A stretch of 64,000 nt of DNA, from the NCBI GenBank assembly GCA_964615375.1, contig CAZTOW010000007.1, forward strand, positions 62,001 to 126,000, given 5' to 3'. Shown piece after piece: positions 35,200 to 43,358 of this stretch. Within the stretch, counting starts at the first letter, position 1; every line of letters starts with the position of its first letter. The translations under genes and the position numbers were made by a program. The notes beneath the pieces were generated by a model, which was given only the letters and a program-made list of their open reading frames with translations, was not told where the DNA came from and did not search any database. The DNA is from CAZKWG01 sp964615375 (GTDB taxonomy: Bacteria > Myxococcota_A > UBA796 > CAZKWG01).

Positions 35200-35490
35200 A
35201 TGCTCGCCCGCAAGCTGGATCCCCACCGCCCATCGCCCGACGCCAGCGACCCCTGGCAGCTCCAGGACGCGAAGAACCGCCTCTCGGAGGTGGTCGACCA
35301 GGCGCTCCAGTCGGGGCCGCAGGTGGTCACGCGGCGCGGGGAGCCGGTGGTCGTCGTCGTGGCCTACGACACCTGGCAGCGGAAGACCAGCACGCGCGGC
35401 AGCTTCAAGGATCTGCTCCTGCGCGCCCCCCTGGGGGACCTGGACCTCTCGCGAGACCCGGACCCCGGCCGCGACCTGGATCTCGGATGA
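35200..35490 (+). CDS. Phd/YefM-family antitoxin
   Basis: 96 residues from the ATG at 35200 with an AGGAG ribosome site. The core WQLQDAKNRLSEVVDQAL...GPQVVTRRGEPVVVVVAYDTW is the Phd/YefM fold: an N-terminal DNA-binding part, then a flexible C-terminal tail (LRAPLGDLDLSRDPDPG) that wraps the toxin. It neutralises the PIN nuclease encoded directly downstream (4-nt overlap) and probably represses the promoter at 35142-35170. The C-terminal DPDPGRDLDLG is an odd acidic/basic run. Confidence 0.9.
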   Translation: MLARKLDPHRPSPDASDPWQLQDAKNRLSEVVDQALQSGPQVVTRRGEPVVVVVAYDTWQRKTSTRGSFKDLLLRAPLGDLDLSRDPDPGRDLDLG

Positions 35491-35933
35491 GCCGCCCCAT
35501 CCTGCTGGACACCTGCGTGATCTCCGAGCTGGTCCGCCCCCGCCCGGATCCTCTGGTCCTGGAGTGGTTCACCGACCAGCGCGAGGAGGACCTGTACCTC
35601 TCGGTCCTGACGGCGGGGGAGATCGAGCGGGGCGCGACGAAGCTCCCCCACGGCCCGCAGCGGGAGCGCATCGAGGACTGGCTGGGCGAGCTGCTGGACC
35701 AGTACGAGGACCGGCTCGTCGATCTGGACGTGGACACCGCGCTGCGCTGGGGAGACCTGAGCGCCCGCGCCGCCGCCCGGGGGCTCCAGGTCCCGGTCAT
35801 CGACGGGCTGCTGGCGGCCACGGCCCTCCGCCGCGACCTGCGCCTCGCCACGCGCAACGTCGCGCACTTCGACCTGCCGGGGCTCACGTTGGTCGATCCT
35901 TGGCGCGGAGGCAGGCGCTCGCGCCGCGGCTGA
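35487..35933 (+). CDS. PIN-domain toxin (VapC/FitB-like ribonuclease)
   Basis: 148 residues from an ATG overlapping the antitoxin stop (ATGA). It contains the PIN acidic residues: LLDTCVISELVRP (first Asp), SVLTAGEIERGATKL (Glu), VIDGLLAATALRRDL (Asp) and the final ATRNVAHFD. The GEIERG and DGLLAATA forms resemble FitB-type VapC toxins, which cleave RNA using Mg2+. It is intact and probably active. It sits 16 nt upstream of era, so read-through could link toxin and era expression. Confidence 0.92.
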   Translation: MSRPILLDTCVISELVRPRPDPLVLEWFTDQREEDLYLSVLTAGEIERGATKLPHGPQRERIEDWLGELLDQYEDRLVDLDVDTALRWGDLSARAAARGLQVPVIDGLLAATALRRDLRLATRNVAHFDLPGLTLVDPWRGGRRSRRG

Positions 35934-35949
35934 GATACAGGGCCCCGCG

Positions 35950-36897
35950 ATGAGCAATCCTCCCTTCAAGTCCGGCTCCGTCGCGCTGATCGGCGCGCCC
36001 AACGCTGGCAAGTCCACGCTCTTGAACGAGCTGCTCGGCCAGAAGGTCGCCGCGGTCTCGCCGAAGCCCCAGACCACGCGCAGCCGGGTCGCGGGCATCC
36101 TGACCAACGCGGCGATGCAGGCCGTCCTGGTGGACACGCCGGGGATCCACGACCCGGAGAAGGTGGGCTCGCCGTTGAACCGGGCGCTCGTGCAGATCGC
36201 CGAGGCCACGCTGGGCGAGGTGGACGTCATCTGCTGGGTGATCGACGCGGCGCGCGCCGGGACGCGGGCGGGCGACGACAAGCCCATCGTGGCGGGGGTC
36301 ATCGAGGACATCGCGGCCCGCATCGAGAGCTCGGGCGCGGACGCCATCATCGCGCTCAACAAGATCGATCGCGCCGAGAAGCCGCTGTTGCTGCCGGTGA
36401 TCCAGGCGCTGCACGAGCGGCTGCCCGACGCAGAGATCCTCCCCATCTCCGCGCTGAAAGGGGAGGGGATCGACGCGCTCCTGCAGGCGCTGTGCGCGCA
36501 CCTGCCCGAGGGCGAGGCTCACTACCCGGCGGACCAGCTCCTCATCGACTCGGAGCGCTCGGTGGTCGCCGAGCTCATCCGCGAGCAGATCTTCCGGCTG
36601 ACGGAGGAGGAGATCCCCTACGCCACGGCGGTGGAGATCGAGAAGTTCGACGAGAGTCAGCGCGAGCTGGAGCATCGCCCCGAGGTGGAGATCTACGCGC
36701 GCATCCTGGTCGAGCGGGACAGCCAGAAGGGCATCCTGATCGGCAAGAAGGGCGTGATGCTCAAGCAGATCGGCACGCGGGCCCGCGCGGACATCGAGGG
36801 CCTGCTGGGCTGCCACGTCTTCCTCCACCTCCATGTGGCGGTGGAGAAGGACTGGAGCCGCGACCCGCGGCACCTGCGCCGGCTGGGGCTCGGCTAG
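35950..36897 (+). CDS. era: GTPase Era
   Basis: 315 residues, normal length. It is an essential GTPase in 16S rRNA maturation and 30S assembly. G1 is GAPNAGKSTLLNELL, G3 is VDTPGIHDPEK, G4 is ALNKID, and a C-terminal KH RNA-binding domain is present (ILVERDSQKGILIGKKGVML, HVFLHLHVAVEKDWSRD). The stop shares the palindrome CTAG (36894-36897) with the stop of the convergent sensor kinase gene. No strong ribosome site is visible. Confidence 0.97.
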   Translation: MSNPPFKSGSVALIGAPNAGKSTLLNELLGQKVAAVSPKPQTTRSRVAGILTNAAMQAVLVDTPGIHDPEKVGSPLNRALVQIAEATLGEVDVICWVIDAARAGTRAGDDKPIVAGVIEDIAARIESSGADAIIALNKIDRAEKPLLLPVIQALHERLPDAEILPISALKGEGIDALLQALCAHLPEGEAHYPADQLLIDSERSVVAELIREQIFRLTEEEIPYATAVEIEKFDESQRELEHRPEVEIYARILVERDSQKGILIGKKGVMLKQIGTRARADIEGLLGCHVFLHLHVAVEKDWSRDPRHLRRLGLG

Positions 36898-38168
36898 GCT
36901 GGGAGCACGAGGCGCAGGCGGGCCCCGCCCATCGGGCTGTCCTGGACGACGACGCTCCCGCCGTGCAGGCGCGCCGCGCGGGCGACGATGGCCAGCCCCA
37001 GCCCCACGCCGCCGCTGTCCCGCCCGCGATCGGCGCTGAGGCGCTCGAAGGGCAGGAAGACGCGCTCGCGATCGGCCACGGGGATGCCCGGCCCGTCGTC
37101 GTCCACGTCGATGACCCAGCCCTCAGAGCTGTGGTCGGCGTGGACCTCCACCCGCCGCCGCGCGTAGCGCAGCGCGTTGGAGAGCAGGTTCTCCAGGATC
37201 CGGGACAGCAGGCGCGCGTCGGCGAACACGGTCGCCTCGGGGCCCAGCTCGGCATGCAGCTCCCGCTCGGGGAAGAGGGGCTCGAGCCGGTCCTCCAGCT
37301 CCGCCAGCAGCGGGCCCAGCGCCACCTCCTCCCGCGAGAGCCGCGCGCCGTCCGGGTCCAGGCGCACGTAGCTGAGCAGCTCGTCCACGAGGGCGTCGAG
37401 CTCGGCGAGGTTGGCGTCCACGCGGTCGGCCTGCGCGGCGCGGCGGGCGGCGTCCTCCTCCTTGCCCATGAGCGCCACCCCGAAGCGCGCGCGGGCCAGC
37501 GGGGTGCGCAGCTCGTGAGAGACCGCGCGCAGCAGGTTCCGCTGCTCGTCCACACCGCGCTGGATGCGGGCAGCCATGCGGTCGAAGGTCCGGGCCAGAT
37601 CGCCCACCGGCCCGGCGTCGCGGCTGCTGACCCGGGCGTCCAGGTCTCCGCCGCCGAAGCGCTCCGCGGCGTTGGCCAGGCGCTGGAGCTCGCGCTGGAG
37701 CGGCCAGAGCTGGGTGACCAGGCCCGCCGCCATCGCCAGCAGCACCACCGATCCCGTCAGCAGCGGCCGGGTGGAGTAGCGGAGCGAGAGCGGCGGGACC
37801 ACGGCCACGCAGGCGCTCTCCTCGTCCACCTTCTGATAGACGGCGATGGAGCGGTCCCAGCGCATGGTCGCCGCGGTCTGGTCGGCGTCCATGCGCCCCC
37901 GCAGCTCGGACGGCACCTCGGACAGCGGCGCGAGCTCCAGCGAAAGGCCCGCCTGATCGGAGATCTGGCGGGCCAGGGCGGCGCGCTGAAGGGGAGGGGA
38001 GGCGCGGAGCCGGCTCGCGGCGCTGCGCGAGGTGTAGCGCATGTAGCCCTCGGCCCGCACCTCCTCGGTCCGCGCGTACTGGTGGACCATGATGAGCCCG
38101 GCGAAGGGCAGCGCCAGGACCAGGGAGAGCAGGAGGGCCCCGTAGAGGCGGAGGAAGAGGGCCCTCAT
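36894..38168 (-). CDS. Sensor histidine kinase, RstB-like
   Basis: 424 residues from the ATG at 38166-38168, which overlaps the stop of the response regulator. There are two membrane helices (about 5-27 and near 160-180) with a periplasmic sensor between them, and then a HAMP linker (RFGGGDLDARVSSRD). The phosphoacceptor is in RAVSHELRTPLARARFG. The N-box is ENLLSNALRYARRRV and the ATP lid is VDDDGPGIPVADRERVF. It autophosphorylates and passes phosphate to the regulator encoded just upstream in the same operon. The signal is unknown. Confidence 0.93.
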   Translation of the reverse strand: MRALFLRLYGALLLSLVLALPFAGLIMVHQYARTEEVRAEGYMRYTSRSAASRLRASPPLQRAALARQISDQAGLSLELAPLSEVPSELRGRMDADQTAATMRWDRSIAVYQKVDEESACVAVVPPLSLRYSTRPLLTGSVVLLAMAAGLVTQLWPLQRELQRLANAAERFGGGDLDARVSSRDAGPVGDLARTFDRMAARIQRGVDEQRNLLRAVSHELRTPLARARFGVALMGKEEDAARRAAQADRVDANLAELDALVDELLSYVRLDPDGARLSREEVALGPLLAELEDRLEPLFPERELHAELGPEATVFADARLLSRILENLLSNALRYARRRVEVHADHSSEGWVIDVDDDGPGIPVADRERVFLPFERLSADRGRDSGGVGLGLAIVARAARLHGGSVVVQDSPMGGARLRLVLPA

Positions 38169-38854
38169 TCGAGGACTGGGACGAAGAGGTAGCCCGAGCC
38201 CCACACGGTCTTGATGCGCTGGGGCGAGCGGGGGTCGTCCCCGATCTTCTTGCGCAGCTTGGAGATCCGCAGGTCGATGCTGCGGTCCTGCACGTCGTAC
38301 TCGATGCCGCGGAGGGCCTCCACCAGCGTCTCCCGGCTCAGCACCTCGCCGGCGCGGCTGGCCAGCAGCCAGAGCAGGTCGAACTCGGTGGTGCTGAGCG
38401 CCACCGGGCGACCCCGGAGCGTGGCGCCGCGTGCGCCGGGATCGACGACCAGCTCCCCGAAGCTCAGGCGGGCGTCCCCGCGCGAGGTGCGCCCGCGGCG
38501 GAGGAGGGCGCGCAGGCGGGCCACCAGCACCCGCGGGCTGGCGGGCTTGGCCACGTAGTCGTCCGCGCCGAGCTCCAGGCTCAGCACCTGGTCCAGCTCG
38601 TCCCGGCGCGCGGTGAGCACCAGGATGGGGCCAGCGTACTGGGCGCGGACCCGGCGACAGATGGAGAAGCCGTCCTCCCCGGGCAGCATCAGGTCCAGCA
38701 GCACGGCGTCGGGGCGCTCGGCCAGGATGCGCGCCACGGCGCGGGAGCCGTCGTGCTCGCAGAGGGGGCGCATCCCCTCGGAGCGGAGCCAGTCAGCGGT
38801 GAGCTCGGCGAGCTCGCGGTCGTCTTCGACGATGAGGACGGTGGGGATGGACAT
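38165..38854 (-). CDS. Response regulator, OmpR family, RstA-like
   Basis: 229 residues. The receiver domain has EDD near residue 10, the phosphorylated Asp in AVLLDLMLPGEDGF, the Thr in VLTARRDE and the Lys in YVAKPASPR. The C-terminal winged helix carries LSTTEFDLLWLLASRAGEVLSRE and RSIDLRISKLRKKIGDDPRSPQRIKTVWGSGYLF, close to RstA. It is the first gene of the two-gene operon with the kinase. The AT-rich gap upstream (38855-38985) separates it from a divergent secreted-protein gene that it might control. Confidence 0.94.
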   Translation of the reverse strand: MSIPTVLIVEDDRELAELTADWLRSEGMRPLCEHDGSRAVARILAERPDAVLLDLMLPGEDGFSICRRVRAQYAGPILVLTARRDELDQVLSLELGADDYVAKPASPRVLVARLRALLRRGRTSRGDARLSFGELVVDPGARGATLRGRPVALSTTEFDLLWLLASRAGEVLSRETLVEALRGIEYDVQDRSIDLRISKLRKKIGDDPRSPQRIKTVWGSGYLFVPVLE

Positions 38855-38985
38855 GGGCCTATTCTACCTCAGGTGCGGCTGTACATTCAGATACAATTCA
38901 ACTACACAGTATAAACAGATATCTCTCTACCCAGAGAGGATACTCGTATAGGGTCACACGAACACCCAACATCAAGGAGCGACCC
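38855..38985. promoter_or_regulatory. AT-rich divergent promoter region
   Basis: About 90 nt here (38875-38955) are strikingly AT-rich for the window (ATACAATTCAACTACACAG, AGTATAAACAGATATC, GGATACTCGTATAGG). Several -10-like hexamers exist on both strands, so I cannot assign single promoters. AAGGAG at 38974-38979 is the ribosome site of the downstream gene. Confidence 0.5.
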
Positions 38986-40323
38986 ATGCGACCAGCCTTC
39001 TCCCTTATGATTCTGGCCACACCCCTCTCTGCCCATGCCTTCACCGAGGATCTCTGCTGGACGAGCTCCGGCTTCGAGAACTGCTACAGAGGCGTCTGCG
39101 AGGACGGGGACAGCGGTCTGGCGGAGTGTTGTGATCGCGGCGATGAGGACGCCCCGCTCTGCCTTTACCACTCGGGCAACGAGATGCAGGATCTGGCGAC
39201 TGGGGTCACGGAGGGGCGGAGCATGGTCCACCTGGACGCGACCTACTACCTCGCGCAGGCGGCAGGGATCCCCTACGCCACAGCATACGTGATCGCGGCC
39301 TACGATGAAGCCACGGACACCGGACAGTACGAGGCCATCGACGAGAGCGGTGACGCCCTGAGCTGCTACAACCGCCCCCAGAGCGTGAGCCTCAACGGCA
39401 TCACGCGCCCGAACCTCCCCTCGGCGGGCCCGCTGGTCCACCTCTCCCTCCCGCACAACCCCGCCGGGACAGCGCCGTACACCGACGGCACCGACCCGGA
39501 CACCAGCGATGGAGACCACGAGCCGCTGCTGTGGAATCTGCGCCTGTGGGCCTTCGACGGCGAGCCGCTCTGCGCGGCGGGCTTCACCAGCGATCCCGAC
39601 GCGCCGGACCTCCCGTCCACGGACGGGTGCTTCCACAAGTGGCAGTGCACCACGGGCGACACGGGCAATGACTCGGACTGCGGACCCGGCACGTCCGCGA
39701 CGGCCTACATTCAAGGGGACACCCCGACCTTCGCAGGGGAGACGCCGATGAGCGCCTTCTCGGGTCAGCTCGTGATGAAGCACAGCGGCGTCACCAACAT
39801 CCTGGGCGACCCCTTCTTCGCCGTCGAGATGGAGGGCGGCACCTCGGACGACCTGGCCGAGCGCAGCGCCAACCTGGGCTCGGACTCGATGAGCGCGATC
39901 AAGCTGGGGATCTACCTGCACGCGCTCCAGGACCGGGTCTCTCACCACGACTGTGGCGACATGTCCTCGACCGAGCTGGTGAGCGGCATCATCGAGGTCA
40001 ACTACGACATGGAGGAGTGCGCCTGGGATCTTCACGCCCTCCGCCACGTCTGGGAGGTGGGCTGGGCAAACGACGAGAGCACGGCCCCGGAGACCACCAA
40101 CGACGCCCTCAACCTGACCTATGACGAGCTGCGGGCCTGGGCCATCGATCACGGCTACAGCACGGCGCTGAAGACCAAGTCCGCGGCCGTGGCGGCCATG
40201 CTCAGCGTGCTCTCCGAGCCCGACCCCGAGGCCCGTCTGGACGCGATGACCTCCGCGCTCAACGCGACCGGCTTCGAGCCGCTCCCCGGCCACACCGGCT
40301 CGCCCTGGGCCGCCTGTCCCTGA
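38986..40323 (+). CDS. Secreted Cys-rich protein of unknown function
   Basis: 445 residues from an ATG with a perfect AAGGAG 6 nt upstream. The signal peptide is FSLMILATPLSAHA. The mature part has many cysteines (CWTSSGFENCYRGVCEDGD, CCDRGDEDAPLC, CFHKWQCTTGD). Near residues 305-325 the stretch LGIYLHALQDRVSHHDCGD recalls the His/Asp metal-binding helix of zinc phospholipase C/S1-P1-like proteins, and further His/Asp residues follow (HALRHVW). A metal-dependent hydrolase is possible but the similarity is by motif only. It is divergent from the two-component operon. Confidence 0.7.
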   Translation: MRPAFSLMILATPLSAHAFTEDLCWTSSGFENCYRGVCEDGDSGLAECCDRGDEDAPLCLYHSGNEMQDLATGVTEGRSMVHLDATYYLAQAAGIPYATAYVIAAYDEATDTGQYEAIDESGDALSCYNRPQSVSLNGITRPNLPSAGPLVHLSLPHNPAGTAPYTDGTDPDTSDGDHEPLLWNLRLWAFDGEPLCAAGFTSDPDAPDLPSTDGCFHKWQCTTGDTGNDSDCGPGTSATAYIQGDTPTFAGETPMSAFSGQLVMKHSGVTNILGDPFFAVEMEGGTSDDLAERSANLGSDSMSAIKLGIYLHALQDRVSHHDCGDMSSTELVSGIIEVNYDMEECAWDLHALRHVWEVGWANDESTAPETTNDALNLTYDELRAWAIDHGYSTALKTKSAAVAAMLSVLSEPDPEARLDAMTSALNATGFEPLPGHTGSPWAACP

Positions 40324-40341
40324 CCGGAGGACCGGGGCGCC

Positions 40342-41256
40342 TCAGAACAGCGTGCGCTGGCGCTCCACCCGGGGGGTGGGCTGGAGCGCCTGGGCGGGGC
40401 GGCCGGTCAGGTACGCGCCGCGGGCCAGCGCGGCCTCCTCCAGCTCCGGGGTGCGCAGGTCCCGGGCGATGCTGACCAGCTCACCCGGGCGGACGGCCTC
40501 GACCTGGGCGGGCTCGGTGATCCAGCGCATGGGGCGCGAGGGCAGGTCCACGAAGCGCCAGCGCGTCCCGGCGCCCAGGTCCCAGATCACGTAGCCCTTG
40601 GTCTCGTGCTGCTCGGCGTAGCTGGTGCGCTCGGTCGAGCCGCAGTGGACCACGGTGGCGTCCCCGAGCGGGAGCACCTGGCGGGGGTGGATGTGGCCCG
40701 TGCCCACCCAGCGCACGCCGCGGGGGATGCCGCCCGCGCCCACGGTCTCGGCCGCCACGCCGCAGCGGAAGCGGAAGCCGGGGACGCGGCTGCCGTGGAA
40801 GGACTGGTGGGCGAAGAGCAGATCCACCCCGGGCCCCGCCGCCTGCCGCGCCCCCTCCGCCCAGTCCCCGGCCTGCCGGTAGTAGGGGACCAGGCCCAGG
40901 GCGACCCCGCGGTGCTCGAAGCGGCCGGGCACGTCGAAGAGGTGCAGGCCCGGCGTCTCCGCGAGGTGGGGGAGCAGGCCGCGGCGATCGTGGTTCCCCG
41001 GCGAGAGCAGGACGGGCACGCGGCGCGCCACGCGCCCCAGCAGGACGATGGCGGCGGCCACGGCCTCGCGCGGCGGCTGCGAGCGATCGAAGAGGTCGCC
41101 CGTGTGGACGACCAGATCGACCTCCTCGGCCAGGGCCGGGGCCAGCGCCTGCTCCATGGCCGCGTGGTGCTCGCTCGCCCGGCTCCAGCCTCGCGGAGCT
41201 CCCCGCGCACGCAGCTCTGCGCCGAGATGGGTGTCGCTGAGATGCAGGACGCGCAT
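40342..41256 (-). CDS. Metallophosphoesterase, SbcD/Mre11-like nuclease
   Basis: 304 residues. The calcineurin-like metal motifs are all present: DTHLG with upstream LHLS, HTGDLFD, SPGNHDRRG, LFAHQSF and GTGHIHPRQ. The order and the DLFDRSQPP form resemble the SbcD/Mre11 exonuclease family of DNA repair. It is shorter than typical SbcD (about 400), and no SbcC-type ATPase is adjacent, so it could be a stand-alone phosphoesterase. The gene is followed by a 35-nt gap to the fasciclin lipoprotein gene on the same strand. Confidence 0.87.
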   Translation of the reverse strand: MRVLHLSDTHLGAELRARGAPRGWSRASEHHAAMEQALAPALAEEVDLVVHTGDLFDRSQPPREAVAAAIVLLGRVARRVPVLLSPGNHDRRGLLPHLAETPGLHLFDVPGRFEHRGVALGLVPYYRQAGDWAEGARQAAGPGVDLLFAHQSFHGSRVPGFRFRCGVAAETVGAGGIPRGVRWVGTGHIHPRQVLPLGDATVVHCGSTERTSYAEQHETKGYVIWDLGAGTRWRFVDLPSRPMRWITEPAQVEAVRPGELVSIARDLRTPELEEAALARGAYLTGRPAQALQPTPRVERQRTLF

Positions 41257-41291
41257 ACGGACCGTCTAGCCCGCCGCGCGCCCGCCGGCGC

Positions 41292-41843
41292 CTACTTCGG
41301 CAGCAGGACCGCGTCGACGACGTGGACCACGCCGTTCATGCCCTTGACCGTGGCGACGATGTTGGCGTCGTCCACCATGACCTTGCCGTCCTGCACATGC
41401 AGGGTCACGCTGCTCCCGTCGGACATGGACAGCACCTGCCCGTCCTGCATGGCGGCGGTCTCCAGGATGGGGACCATGGCGTGGTGCTGGACGATCTTCT
41501 TGAGATCGGCCTTCTTCTCCGGCTTCAGGAGCTCGTCCAGCGTGCCCGGGGGCAGCTTGTCGAAGGCGGCGTTGGTGGGCGCGAAGACGGTGTAGATGCC
41601 GCCCGGGCTGCCCAGCGCGCCCGCCAGATCCGTGGCCTTGACCGCCGCGACCAGCGTGGTGTGGTCGGGCGAGCCCAGCGCGATGTCCAGCACCGTGCGC
41701 TCGCTCTCGGGCTTGGGCGCGGCGGGGGCCTGGGCCTCGGCGGACGCGGCTGGCTTGTCCGGGAGCAGGCTCGCGGGGGCCGGCTCCTTGGAACCACAGG
41801 CGTAAAGGACGAACATGCAGGCGACGAGCGCGCGGCGCGTCAT
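41292..41843 (-). CDS. Fasciclin (FAS1) domain lipoprotein
   Basis: 183 residues from the ATG at 41841-41843, which gives a lipobox (FVLYACGS). An Ala/Pro/Glu tether covers about 20-48. One FAS1 domain follows (TVLDIALGSPDHTTLVAAVK, YTVFAPTNAAFDKLPPGTLDELL, LKKIVQHHAMVP, VHVVDAVLLPK). FAS1 domains mediate adhesion. The 5' leader can form GGCCCC-GGCAG-GGGGCC (41862-41878) before an AAGGGGGG ribosome site. It is divergent from der. Confidence 0.93.
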   Translation of the reverse strand: MTRRALVACMFVLYACGSKEPAPASLLPDKPAASAEAQAPAAPKPESERTVLDIALGSPDHTTLVAAVKATDLAGALGSPGGIYTVFAPTNAAFDKLPPGTLDELLKPEKKADLKKIVQHHAMVPILETAAMQDGQVLSMSDGSSVTLHVQDGKVMVDDANIVATVKGMNGVVHVVDAVLLPK

Positions 41844-41975
41844 GAGGACCCCCCTTCTGCTGGCCCCGGCAGGGGGCCTCCTGCGAGAAGAAAAACAAGT
41901 ATCCCGCGTACCAGATCTGGGCAAGTCGGGGCGCACCGTGGCGGATCGGCTCGCGGCAGGATAGGTAGAACCGGC

Positions 41976-43358
41976 ATGCTCCCCGTCATCGCCATCCTCG
42001 GCCGTCCCAACGTCGGTAAGTCGACGCTCTTCAACCGCCTGATCGGCGAGCGCAAGGCGCTCGTGGACGACCGCCCCGGCGTGACCCGCGACCGGAATTA
42101 CGGGGAGGCGAAGATCTACGATCGCGACGTCATCGTCATCGACACGGGCGGGCTGGAGCCCGAGCCGAACGACGATCTCTTCGAGGCCATCCGCCGTCAG
42201 GCGGAGTCGGCGCTCGAGGAGAGCGATCTGGTCCTCTTCGTGGTCGACCGCCAGATGGGGCTCACCCCCGCCGACAAGCTGGCGGCGGACCTGCTGCGCC
42301 GCTGGATCTCGGCCCACAAGGGCGAGGACGTCGCCCGCCGCATCCTGCTGCTGGTCAACAAGTGCGACGGGGCCAAGCACGACGAGGAGGCCAACGAGTT
42401 CTGGGCGCTGGGCCTGGACTCGATGATCTGCATCTCGGCGGAGCACGGGCGCAACATCTACGACCTCTACGACGAGATCCTCCCGCGCCTCCCGCCCCCG
42501 GACGAGGACGCGGGCGAGAGCGAGGACGAGCACGAGATCCGCGTGGCCGTCATCGGTCGCCCGAACATCGGCAAGTCCACCCTGGTCAACCGCCTGCTGG
42601 GCGAGGAGCGTCAGGTGGTCCACGACGCGCCGGGCACGACCACGGACGCGGTGGACAGCCTGCTGACCGTGGACGATCAGGTCTTCCGCATCGTGGACAC
42701 GGCCGGCGTCCGCCGCAAGGCCCGCATCGAGGACCGGGTGGAGGGCTTCGCCACCGCCCGCGCCATCAAGACCATCGAGCGCTGCCACGTCTCGCTGCTG
42801 ATGATCGACGGTGTGGAGGGCGTGACCGGCCAGGACGCGAAGCTGGCCCAGCTCATCGGCGAGCGCGGGCGCGCGGCGATCATCCTCATCAACAAGTGGG
42901 ATCTGGTCTCCAAGATGCCGGATCGCAACAGCCACACGGTCGATGACGAGATCCGACGCCGGCTGCCCCACCTGGACTGGGCGCCCGTGCTCTACATCGC
43001 GGCGAAGACAGGGAAGGGCTGCGCGCGCATCCTGCCCCTGGTGCAGGAGGTCTTCGAGAACTTCAACCGCCGCGTGCCGACCAGCCAGATCAACCGCTTC
43101 CTGGAGGCGGCGGTGGACGCGAACCCGCCCCCGCAGCGCTACCACCACCCCGTGCGCCTCAACTACATGACGCAGCACCGGGTCCGCCCGCCCTCCTTCA
43201 TCGTCTGGTCCAACACCCCGGACGGCGTGCAGACCCCCTACAAGCGCTACCTGGAGAACCGCCTGCGCGAGACCTTCGGCTTCCAGGGCACGCCGCTGTC
43301 CATCGACATCCGCAAGAAGCGCAAGCCGGGCGAGGCGAAGTCGGAGGAGCACGAGTGA
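41976..43358 (+). CDS. der: GTPase Der (EngA), ribosome assembly
   Basis: 460 residues from the ATG at 41976, placed directly before LPVIAILGRPNVGKST; the open frame upstream is not protein-like. It has two tandem G domains, each with intact G1 (GRPNVGKST, GRPNIGKST), G3 (DTGG, DTAG) and G4 (NKCD, NKWD), joined by an acidic linker (DEDAGESEDEHE). A C-terminal KH-like domain follows (FLEAAVDANPPP, YKRYLENRLRETFGFQGTPL). It is essential for 50S maturation. Its stop overlaps the mutL start. Confidence 0.97.
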   Translation: MLPVIAILGRPNVGKSTLFNRLIGERKALVDDRPGVTRDRNYGEAKIYDRDVIVIDTGGLEPEPNDDLFEAIRRQAESALEESDLVLFVVDRQMGLTPADKLAADLLRRWISAHKGEDVARRILLLVNKCDGAKHDEEANEFWALGLDSMICISAEHGRNIYDLYDEILPRLPPPDEDAGESEDEHEIRVAVIGRPNIGKSTLVNRLLGEERQVVHDAPGTTTDAVDSLLTVDDQVFRIVDTAGVRRKARIEDRVEGFATARAIKTIERCHVSLLMIDGVEGVTGQDAKLAQLIGERGRAAIILINKWDLVSKMPDRNSHTVDDEIRRRLPHLDWAPVLYIAAKTGKGCARILPLVQEVFENFNRRVPTSQINRFLEAAVDANPPPQRYHHPVRLNYMTQHRVRPPSFIVWSNTPDGVQTPYKRYLENRLRETFGFQGTPLSIDIRKKRKPGEAKSEEHE

